This document shows positions 21,101 to 33,100 of a DNA stretch of 64,000 nucleotides, piece by piece. Each line of letters opens with the position of its first letter. Position 1 is the stretch's first letter. A model generated the notes under the pieces. That model saw only the letters and a program-made list of their open reading frames with translations, ran no database searches and had not been told where the DNA came from. The stretch spans positions 3,472,001 through 3,536,000 of the forward strand of contig NC_071331.1 in the NCBI RefSeq assembly GCF_010183535.1, in the 5' to 3' direction. The stretch comes from Caenorhabditis remanei (Eukaryota > Nematoda > Chromadorea > Rhabditida > Rhabditidae). The translations under genes were made by a program, and so were the position numbers.

Positions 21101-24100
21101 AACTTGGGGCGCCGGTGGCGACCGCCAGGGGGTGGGATTGGAGCATTCGAGAAAGAGTTATGAGCACAAAAGTGAGAGCAACTTTTTTCGCTCAAAAAAA
21201 TGGCTTGAGAAATTCACTCTTTTCACCGTTTCCTGCTTCGTAGGGCGCCAGTTTTGAACATTTCTGGGGGATTCTTTGGACTTAAGATCTCTGAACATCT
21301 GGCTATCGAGTCATGTAAAAATTATCTGGAAATCTGGAAAAATATGATTTATGGCCATAAAAGAAGGGGGACAACTTTTTTTCTCGAATTTTTTACTTTC
21401 CTCTCGATATCTTGCGTTGTATTGAACCGAGAGCTTTGAAATTTGGTACAGATATGTAACTTGGCATGGGAAAGATGGCTAAAAAAACAGATTTCAAATT
21501 GGAAATGATGCATTCGAGTTATACTCAAAAAACAGTCTAAAAATGAGCAATTATCGATCGATCCCCCTTTTTGCGCCCAAAACTTTCACCGGCTGTAACT
21601 CCCTCAGTTTTGAGAAATTTCAAGATCCGAAAAAAAGGAAATGTGTAGAAAAAAAATCTCTATCGATCCATGTAAAATTCAATATACTTTTAGTTGAAAA
21701 ATCTTTCAGGAAATCGGATTTTGTGGTTTTCGTGGTTTTTCGGTCATGTGGGGATTTTTTCCATTCACTGTCCTTGGAACTGGATTCACTGAATCGCTCT
21801 GAATTTTGGACACCGATCTAAACTTTTGGAGATCTAATGGAACCAAAAAGTCCGATCAAAAAATATTCAAGCCAGACGATTCTGTGGAGAAACCTGAATC
21901 TCCACTGACATTTTTTTCGAATACACTGACAATTTTGTCATTGTATGTGTCATTGTACTGCTGCGAGGAGCGCCCCTTTTTTCAATTCCCTCAATGACCG
22001 CGTTTCTCTGTGCGTCGGTGGCGCAGTGGCAGTGGGCGGGGGTGAGAATCGGTGCACAGGTCGTTCGCAAACGATCCGTTACGGATGCTTCGGACGATCG
22101 CTCCATATCGGTACCGAAAAAAAGACTCGTTATGGATCCATAACCGACCCGTTTGCGAACGTCGTATACGGGACCGTGCGCGATCCGTTCATTTTTGGTT
22201 GCTCTCCTTGCCCTCCCCTTCCAATTTTTCTTGATTTTCAAAGCAAAAAAGCTTTTTATAATGACTTATTTATTTCAGAAAAAATCATTCCAACAATTAA
22301 AAATTCAAGAACAAAAGATAGAAAAGTCAACAAAAAAACTAACATAGAATTTATTGAAATATTCCTAACTTTTTGTCGATTTGTGTCGATTTGGTGTCAA
22401 TATTCATAATTCTGTCCATTTTTAAAGACAAAAACCCGGTTGCAGTTGCCTCCGTCCTTTTCCCCCAAGGCAACACTTGATGCTCTGAAAATTTATTTAT
22501 CTCATTTTTATCTGGAAATAAATCGCTCACTCACCGAAAAACTGTTTGAAAGTAGATTGTTTCCGCATAATTTATCGAAAAATATTAAATTTCCGGCTCC
22601 TTATTTCTTTATTTGAATATCCGACAAGATTCTGAAAAATAGAAGTCCTAAACTGTATTTATAGGTCGCCGATAGACAAACCTCAACAAAATTGTTGTCC
22701 ATTTTGTTCGAATTGGTCTCCAATAATTTTATCAGCCTGAAAAACCATGAAAAATTAAATAAATCAAAGAAATTAGAGAAAAAATAGGAAAAAAATATTC
22801 GAAATAAAAATAAAAATTGCGCTGGCCGTGAGAGAAAAAGTTAGTCCAATCATCCATATACGATCCATTTGCGAAAGCAATCAGAGTCGCTCAGTAGGAC
22901 GTTGTAAACCATCCTCACGCGATCTCGTATCCGAGCAGTGGGCGCACAGTCGATAGAAAAGTTGGACATCCATAAACGGTCCGTGTGCGAATGAGGAATA
23001 CGAGTCGTGCGCGAACGACCTATCGCGAGAAGCGTCGTTACGGATCCGTAAAGACTCCGCACAAGATTCGCATCCGTAACGCGTCTACTCGCGAACGACC
23101 TGTGTGAGGTGATGGTTCGAATCTTCTTATGAGTAATTTTTTTTACAATGCATATTTTCTATAGAAGTATTTTACCTTTTGGATTTGAAGTTATTTTCGA
23201 GTTGAACAAATCTTTCATGAAAGGTTTTTATAGTTTGAGAACGTGAGGTTAAGGGAAATAAGTCAGTGGGAGATTGTTCTTTATAACTTTTTTTGCTTTT
23301 TTGGATAGGGAAGAATCCAAACAGTTTTTAAACTTCAAAACTTTGACTTTTTGAAATTTTTAATAGAAAACCCGGACGCTAAAAAAACCAACGCTCTATC
23401 TTCTTTTTAATACTTCAGCAGAAGATTTAAGAAGGGGGGCCTACAAGGTTGAGTCACCGTACAGCGGTCACTTTGCAAACAGACAGAGGGTCACATTCGA
23501 ACAAAAGCGCCTTCGAATACCTCTTTTCTTCTTTTATTCTTTTATATTGTTTCAAGATTGTTTCTTGCTACTTGGATTATTTCATTTTCTCATTTTCTTT
23601 ATTTCTTAAAAATAGTATATTCCCACTTTCTCTATCTATATCCCACGAAAAAAGTTTAACTATTTCTACATCCTTTTTCTCTCTCTCGCTCTCAGCATTT
23701 TTTGTCTACAGTTTTCAATTATATTTCTTTCTTTCATACTTCAATCGAATTGATGCTTCTTCTAAGAATTCATTTCGTTCTTTTTCACCACTTTTCTGTC
23801 TCATCTGTCTCAAAATGAAATTTTCCTTTTATTGATCTGCTCATTAATCTATTGAATTCAGTTTATTACAAGTGAAAATAAAAAACTGAACGATTTAGTT
23901 TGGAAATTAATAAGTTTCTTTGCCATTTCTGTGTTCAAAATTCTAACATTTGAAATACTTTGAATATATAGAACCGTATCTGTACGAGCTCCATGAAAAC
24001 ATATTGGTAAAGTTCCGGACTATCGGAGATAATATATATTTTCAAAATATTATAAACAGCTGTGTTTTCGAATTGAAATTTTAAATCCCAGGTGTCTTTC

Positions 24101-27100
24101 TTACTTTACCGTTTTGAAATATTTAATAGAAAACCTGAACGCTAAAAAACCAACGCTTTATCTTCCTTTTTATACTTTAGCAGGAGAAAAAGTTGAGTCA
24201 CCGCATAGTGGTCACTTAGCAAACAGGCAGAAGGTCACAAAAGCGCCCGAGAATCCCCCTTTTTCTTCTTTTCCTTCCAAAAATTCTCTCATTCTTTCAA
24301 TATTATTTCTTGCTACCTGGTGATTTCATTTTTCCTATTTTTTGAAAATTATGCCATATGTTTCTGCTTTACGTTTATACCACTTCGAAACTCACAATGG
24401 AAACAACATGTAGACCTTTTTGTTTCATTTCTCTATTTTTTCCAAAAGATAGTTTTGAAAGATTTAAAGTTTTGTTCAATGTCGTTTGAAATTTCTTTCA
24501 GAAATTGTTTCTTTCGCCTATAATGTTTAATCTTTTTACATCGCTTTCTCTCTCTCTCACTTTTCGATTTTTCTGTCTACAGTTTTCAATTCTATATCTT
24601 TCTCTCATGATTCAAAAATTGAACTTTTTCCCAATAATTCATATATTCTAAAATTTTGTAATTTTGTAGAGTTTTTCTCAACTTATAGTAAGTGTTATCG
24701 CTGATTTAGTACACATGATTGTTCTGTGATTTTTTAGCTTCCTATCATCTTTTCTATCTATTTTTAAATTTCTTCACCCACAAAACTGTTTTATAGTTAT
24801 ATATTTTGCTTGGTACCATTTCCAAAACATTCATTTGAACCAGAAATTACCAACTTTTCAAATAATATAAGCATTTCAAGCCACAACTGTACGAGCTCCA
24901 TTTAGACATATTGGTAGAGGAACTATCGGAGATAATATACTTTTTTTAAATACTGTTCAAAGCTTTGAATTGTTTGTAGTTTTTATAACGTGATTAAGTA
25001 TTTTTTACAGAATGGTTCGTGAAACTAAAGCGCAAGCAGATAAAAAGGCGGCAGATGTCGAACGGAAACGTGCAAATCGAAAACAGGAACATTTGAATAG
25101 TGGCGGAGACAGTCAGGGTATGTTCCCCTTCGGGCCTTCATCGAAATATTGTAACAACAATTCAACTAAACAAAGAAAATTTTTCGCCTTGATTTGAACT
25201 TATCATTAACTGCTTTCTTCTATATTATCCCAACTTAAAATTTAAAAAATGACCAAATTTTCAGAACCTCAAAAAAAACGGACGGAAATGAGTCAAGAAG
25301 AGCTTCGAGTGTACTGGGCTGACCAAAAGCGCATCAAACGGGAGAAGCAGAGAAGTTTGCAAAGTTCTCAGCTCAGTGCGTGTTCACAAGAAACTCAATT
25401 ATCAGGTGAGAACTTTTTTTCAGTTTTTAAAATAGCCTACATAGGACTCCTCATAAAATAGCAAACACTGTTTTCTGATGTTGTCTCACCAACAAAAAAT
25501 CTTAGAACCACGACGTCACCGAGTTGAATTTATAATTAACTGTTTTTTTTTCCAAATTATTATAAATTAGAACCCAAAAAATGATCTAATTTCCAGAAAC
25601 TCGGAAAAAACGGTCGGAAATGAGTCAAGAAGAGCTTCGAGAGTACAAGGCACAAAACAAGCGCAGCAATCGGGAGAAGCAGAAGAGTTTGCAAAGTTCT
25701 CAGCTCACTGCGTGTTCACAAGAAACTCAATTATCAGGAAAGAACCTATTTTCAGTTCTCTCAAACTCATAAGATAGCGAAAAACCAAAACGGTATTCCC
25801 ATGTAGTAAAGTTGTTAATTTTTCGGCTATCTTGTGAATTAAAAAACCAGCTTTTATAAACTTCTCCTCATTCCGAATTAAGATCAAACTATAATTATGC
25901 AAAATTACAGAAGGAAGGAAGAAAATTAAAGATATGAATCCTGAAGAGCTTAGTAATTACCGGCGTCAAAATCGTGAAGCTTGTCGGAAGAAGGGAAGAA
26001 CATCAACAACCTCTGATATGGAACTCAGCCAACGCACTTCGACATCCGATTTCAATTTTCAGCACAGTTAGTTTATTCATTGTTTTCATAATTTTTAGTG
26101 GGAGGATACAGTTTTGCAACATAGTGGGAGGATACATTTTTTTAGTGGGAGGATACAGTTTTGCATCCGGAGGGAAGTTTTTCCCCGTAATTAGTATACC
26201 AGAAAAAAAACTATTTTTCGTTATTGTTTTCCCGGACGTGAATAGTCCTATTCGGTTTACATCATACCCATAGTATTTTTTTCGAGTAATTTTTGACGAA
26301 AAAAGTTGCTATAAAACACGATCCACCGAGATACACACATCTATTTTCAAATGTCGTATACTAAATACTTCCTCATTGAAGAGCAAATGTAAAAATTTAC
26401 TTTTTTTAAAACGGACATGCGACTTTGGGGCTTATAATTTTGAGCGCGTCTTCGACATATTTTTTCATACTTGTCAAGGCCCGGCCGGGCCTTGCCAGCC
26501 AGCGAAACTAAGGCCCGGATATTTGGCGCCAAGATTCTAAATACAAATTTTTTCGAATTTTTTAACATTTTTTGAATTATTTTTTCTTAGAGATTCTTTT
26601 AAACTCAATTTTTTTCAAGGTCCGGGCCGATGAAAAGTTTTACGCGCGACTTCAAACAAAATAACCATTTTTTCAACATTATTTTTGACTTTTTCCAATT
26701 TTTCATCGAAAGTGTGAAAATTCTTGACGATTTTTCAGAATTTCTGCTAATTCTGAATCATAATCAAAAATATGATTTCATCTTCTTCACTATGGTGTTT
26801 GGAGAAACGCTTTTATGAAAAACCTTTTCAGACAGCCAATTCGACATGGAATCTCTTCATTCAGAAATGTCAGACGTGTTCGATCAACCAACGAGCAGCA
26901 ATGCTGCAGCTCGAATTGGAAGAAAACGGATGATGAGTCCACAAGAGTAGGAGGAGGAGGACGATGACGATGAGATGCCTTCGTCACAAATGTCCACTTA
27001 TATGCCGAATTGGAGTGCAAAGGAAAAGGAAGAGTTCAAACGAGTGAAGGTCCGATACAACACTCGATCGAAGAAGGCTTTGATGTCGCAATCGTCATAC

Positions 27101-30100
27101 GGTTCTCCCGATGATCACCAATCTTCCGTAGCGACATGCGATGTAGCGGAGCCTCAAGAACTCCCAGAGCAGCAATTCAACTGCAAAATTCGTTTTGCAC
27201 TTGTGGATCTACTTCAAGTAGAAACGGATTGCATTGTTTTCCCCTTTTGCGGTGATCTGGATTTGACAAAACGCACAAAGATTTACAGTCAATTCTGGAG
27301 AAAGATGTGCAGGGAAGTCGATGATCAGGAAGAATATAAAGAGTTCTTAGAGGATCAGTGTCAGGAATTGGAAGAAGGAGACATTGCGGGCTTTATATGG
27401 CAAAGATTGGGAAGATCTAAAAGTAAGTTTTAACAAATTATAAAAAGCCCATAGATAATTTTAATTTAGTCAATCAATACGCATTTAAGTCATCAGAATT
27501 TCAAAAATGTTCATTTCATCATCATTTTTCAGCGTGCTTCCACATTCGAGAGCCGGTCAGCGAGAAGAACAAGTACACAACTGTGTATGAAGCCCAACTT
27601 CGAGCCGCCATTTTCAAGTGTCTCTACCAAGCCGATCGAAATGGTCACAGCAGCATTGCGTTTCCAATTTTTGGTCAAGTCGAAAATCGTCTCAAGGCAA
27701 CTGCAATCACATTGCAAACAATTTGGTCATACTTTCAAGTTGTAAGAAAATCAAATTTGAAGTTGGTGTACTTGACCACAAAAATTGCACCGCTCTATGA
27801 TTTTATTGGGAAATGCATGAGCTACATCCGAGAGATTGACCTTTCGAATTGGAGTCGTCAACACTTCTTTCAGTTCGAACAAATGCTTTTCGACAAGATC
27901 AAAAGTGAAGTGATCTACTCCACTGTTCCTGGAACCGATATGGCAATGAGAGCTTTCAAGTTCAGCTTGGAAAGTAAAAAAGTTAAAGACCAGAAAGAAA
28001 AACTGAAGTAAGATACATTTAAGTTTATAATTAAATTTAACCATTTATTTTAACAGAAATCTCCATGCCGAAATGTGCTCAATGACAGGATTGCCAGCCA
28101 GTGACTTCGTTTTAACCAGGGATAGTGGACGTCGATTGCCTCATCAATACATCTCTGACGTAACAGTTTCCGATGATGAGTCTCCGGAGCTCATCAGTCT
28201 GTACTTTCCGATGGAGAACGTCTGTGGCTCAACATCTGTACTTCGAAAGCTTTGGGTCGTATCGTATTACTACATGTATTACAGCGACAGACTTGGAGGT
28301 TTGTGTCAGAAACGGGGGAAAAACATAGTGAACAAAGCTTTTGGTTCGGTACTATAAGGTTAATTCGTAGATTTCTCTTTGAAGCTTTAGAAAAAGAAAA
28401 ATGTTGTTGATGGTGCCCAAATAGGGACTCGATGGATGGGTACAAAACCTTTTTTGCGTTCTCAACTCCTTCCATACTTTTTAATTTGCAGACTCATTCG
28501 ACTTTGCTGAAAACTCACTGGAACATAAAACACGCAAAGAAATGTTCAACAAACTTAAAAATTTGCATCGAGAAGTATTGCTTCAGTGGAAAAGGACAAT
28601 GAGAAGTAGGAAATTAGTGGGGTTTCATGTTCTGTTTGCTAATTGATTTTTTTCAGACGTTTGCTACAAATGCAAATGCCAAAAACCGGATGGATATCAT
28701 GAAAATCTCTCTTATTTCAATACTCAGATGAGTCACCCGGACATTGTTTTTGATCAATGGATACTATTCGACAAATGCATTCTGGTTGATGGAGAAGATG
28801 TGATGAATTTGCAAAATCTTAGCATCCAGACCTCTCCTCAGAAATCTGAAGAAAAAGAAAAAGTCATGTTGAAGTTGGCTTCTGAGCAAGAAGAAGTGGT
28901 TCGTAGCTGAATTATCTTACTTTCCATACAATACATTGTTTTCAGGTGAAAGAAAAAGTGCTTGAATGGTTCAAAAATGTGAAGGAGTATACCAGAAATC
29001 GAACTCGCAACTTTCGAGCAATTATCGAGCATCTTGATCTCAGCGACATACGAACAGGAATAGATGATGACCCAGCAGTGTTTGATGATCTCGAAGTATA
29101 TGATGAATACTTAGATAGAAGAGGAGACGGCGGGGAAGAGAATGACGCTCTGACTGAAGCTGAAGTGATTTATAGGATGGCTTATGGAATGGAGGAAATT
29201 CAAAAAGCAGCTGAAGAAGTTAACCGTTGCCTCCGTGATGTTGCGTTAAAACGATATGTCGAGCATGAAATCAATGAAGGACATCTGGAGAAGTCATTAC
29301 GGCACAGTAATAACTTTTTCAGGGTTGTCGGTCTTTTAATCACTCAATTTTCAGGAATGGTCCGGAAGAACAAATACACTCTCAGTCCGCAAGTAGTTGA
29401 ATTATGGAAGACAGAGAACAATCGGACTTGTACAGTTGACGAGTTCATAGCTGCCGAAATGAAAGAGATGGGAAAGAAAGAGTTGGATCTTCCACAACAT
29501 ATCGACACTACATTGGATGACACATTCAGAATGTTCTCAAGATATCCAAAACCAATTGATCTTGGAAGAAGAACAGATAAGTGCTACCATTGTGGAGCAC
29601 TTTCATTCCCACGAGAGAGACTGAAATCGTGCTGCAAAAACGGGCGTTTTTGGATTAATCCAGTGAAGAAGATCCCACCTGCGATTACCCAGATGTTTCA
29701 GGAAAAGTTCAGAGGATGTCTGATTTCGGTAGGTTTCCTATATATAATTTGAACGTTTTTCATAAAAATTTTCCAGGCAAACGCAGCATTCTCCATGGCC
29801 AGCGTCAACTACAACCGTCAACAACAGAAGGCTCACGGAGTGCAGTCGATGAAAGTTCAAGGAGTAGTAACCTTCCTGCCATCTGCCATACATCCACGGG
29901 AGACCGCAAAAGCAAGATATGCAAACTTCATTGTACTGGAACACGACAATGAAACAATTGCATCCATGCGATTCGAGTCATTAAGAGTGAAAAATCCTCT
30001 ACTGGAGAAAATGTTTTTGGACATTCAAGAATACTTGGACGCTAACAACTCCTTGTACAAATGCTTCAAGAGCATGGCTCAGCTGGAGAAAGAGGAATTG

Positions 30101-33100
30101 CAGAGACGAGGGCTCAGCCAAAGTGATGCCAGCAATGAGTTCATCCGGTTCACAATACTGTCACCCACAGAGTTGGATCATCAAGACAAGCTTGTTGCAC
30201 ATCCAGGTGTCTATGCTCAGAAGAAGAGGATGCCGAAACATCACGTGGCTGTAGCAATCAGTATGAATCCAGAAGACACTTCTGCTCGGCCACGAGGATT
30301 GACCATCTATCCGAAAAATCCATCCAGAGGAAAGCCGCAACAGGCGATTTCAATCTACTCGGACTTGTGCGACACAATGGGTTACCCTCTCCTGTTTCCT
30401 GATGCACAAGGTGGATATGCTCTTCATAAGTACCCAAGACGGACTGCAAAAGATCCAAAGCCGTCGTACGAGCAGAACATCAGAAACCACATCGAAGAAT
30501 TGTTGAGCAACGAAGAGAACCCTGAGGACTACTACAACTTGGGACCAGAGTTCAATGAGATGTTGGAGAGTTTGAACCAACCATCTACTTCTGCAAGCGG
30601 GATGGAAGTTGATGACTCGGATTTGTAAGTAATATACATATTTCGTAATAGAAGAGCAATCGAATTATTCATCACCTCAAATTCTCACATTTTCTTTATT
30701 TCAGAGATGATATGGATGTCCGGCAAGATCAAGACATTGAGGATGGATTTGATTGGGACGAAGAGGAATACGATCCAGAAAAGTGAGTAATGGAGATGAA
30801 TTATCTGAAAGATTGATTAGGGATAAACATTGTTGAAGTGGGGGGATAAATGATAAGCAGAACCATACAATCATCAAAGTTATTTTTTTCAGTTTGGACA
30901 ATCAGCAAATACTCGATCAGGGATTGCTGGAAGATGAGCAAGAGTTTCCGGTAGACGACAAAATCGGACAACAGAACAACATCACAATGAAGCAACGAAA
31001 AGGAGATATGTATCCAGTCATCGATCAACACCAAAGAACCATCGACATTCCAATTGTATCCGGAAATCCATTTGGGCCGGACAGTGATTCTGAGGAGGAG
31101 TCGCCAATTGACCGATACAGAGGTACGGACAACTACGACGATTATGTGCCCCAAGAATTGGACAATGTTGATATGGATAGGGAGAGAGAAGTTAAACTGG
31201 AAGAGGATAGACTGAAGGAGAGAGAGGAATCGGTTCGAGGTTCAAGAGAAGAAGAAGATGAAGGAGAAGAAGACGAAAATGATGAGCTTGAACTCGACGC
31301 AGTATGTTATGGCGACGAGCACGACGCAGAACCGCTGGCTCTTGCAAGAAAAAATGATGGAGTCCTTGTTAAGAATGTGAGTTTCTTTGTAGATTGTAGT
31401 ATTGACGAAAACAAGCAATAAAATCTAACGGTTTATTATTGTATCATTTCAGATCGGACAGAGGCTGAACGTCAGCAGAGCTGAACACGCAAACTTCTTG
31501 TTTCAAGACCGAGAAGAAATTCCGAACAGATATCAAGGAGAATCTCGAACTCTTGGACAATTGGTTGTGATTGACTACGGAGCCCGCATGATTGAAGGAA
31601 GGATGAACGCATTACTTGTGCATCGAAGTGAATTTCATCGGTTCGCGGGCAGAAGCCAAGTTTTCAAGTTTCAAGAACAGATGGTAAATGAAAAGTTTAA
31701 TGGCGTTAGGAAGCTGGGACAACTGGCCACACTCCCTTCGAGTGTTCCAGGAACTGTCAAATACCAACGAGAGTTAGTCATGACGGGAGTCACACTTGCC
31801 AACAAGCTTGGAAAACCTCATCTGTTCATCACTTACACTGGAAATCCGAAATGGCCAGAAATTCAGAGAGAAACGAAATTGAGAGGAGTCAACTGGACTG
31901 ACATTCCGACATTCGTTAACACCGTCTTCTGGACAAGGTTCGAAATTTTCATCGAAGAAGAGCTCCTTGGACCAAAAAAGAAAATCTCCGCTCAAGGAGG
32001 AAAGATCGTGAGAGAAGGTGGAAATTTTGGCGTTGTGAGGTGGTTCATATACTCGGTGGAGTTCCAGCAGAGAGGAATGCCCCACGTCCACTTGATTGTC
32101 TGTCTGGAAAAACCAATCACCACCGCAGCTGAAGTTGATGATATCATTTCGGCCGAAGTACCAGAGATGCCAAAACGAAACGATCCAGAATATGAAGAGG
32201 TTTGTTTTCTTTAACATATTAGTGTAATTTTCACAATTTCTTTACTGAGAATCATCAAAAACAACTAATTATGTTTTTTCCAGAAACTCCGGTACTACAA
32301 TCTGGTGAAAGATATGATGGTCCACTTCCCCTGTGAAAACGATCCAACTGCGTATTGCAGAGAAGGAGCAAAACTTCATTGGAAACAATGTGTGAAATCA
32401 TTTCCTAAGAAGATGTCAGATTTCACCGTGCTGACGGACAACCAATATCCGGACTACAAAAGAACGAATACAAACAAGTTTGTTTTGTACCGGAAAGGGA
32501 AAGCACATGTTGCTGGCAGTGAATATGTGGTGTCTCACAACAAGCCTTCGTTGATGAAACACGAGTGTCACATCAATGTCGAAGTCATCACAACTCTCCA
32601 CACCCTGAAGTACATATTCAAGTACCTCTTCAAAGGTCCTGATCGCATGCTTCTTGAAGTTTGTGAGAATATGGAAAAAGGAAATCCGGACAAGACTGCG
32701 ATGACTCTTAGAGGCAACGTCTTTGCTCCAGCTAATCTTCCTGAAGGAAAATTACGTGCCCGGCAAAGACAAGCTGACAAAATGATGGATGCTGCCGGAG
32801 TCACCATTCCAAAAGATAAGCGTCTTTCAATGAATGAATGCACTGCTGTTTTGGATATGGCGGCAATGACGGCTAACGAAGCAGCTTGGAAACTCGCTTC
32901 ACGACCGATGCATGGATGTTCCCATATTGTTTTCAAAGGATACGTTCATGAAGAGAACAATGAATTGCTGTATTTCAAACGCGGACTATCTGCGGCTTCT
33001 GCAAAGAAATTGCTCGAAAAAAAAGTTGCTGGGCAGATGGCTGCTTGGTTTAACGAAAACAAGAATCCAAAGCAGCTCAAAAACGGAATGATGACAACTG

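Noticed and set aside
21945..22409. 154-codon frame with a Cys/Gly-rich start
   Set aside because: It overlaps the split tRNA-like repeat and has no conserved motif.
22850..23110. CRISPR-like spaced short repeats (ACGATCCGT words)
   Set aside because: The words are diverged, on both strands, irregularly spaced and in eukaryotic DNA.
23449..23835. 128-codon frame rich in Ser/Phe
   Set aside because: It is a translation of CT-rich DNA within the direct repeat, without splice or domain support.
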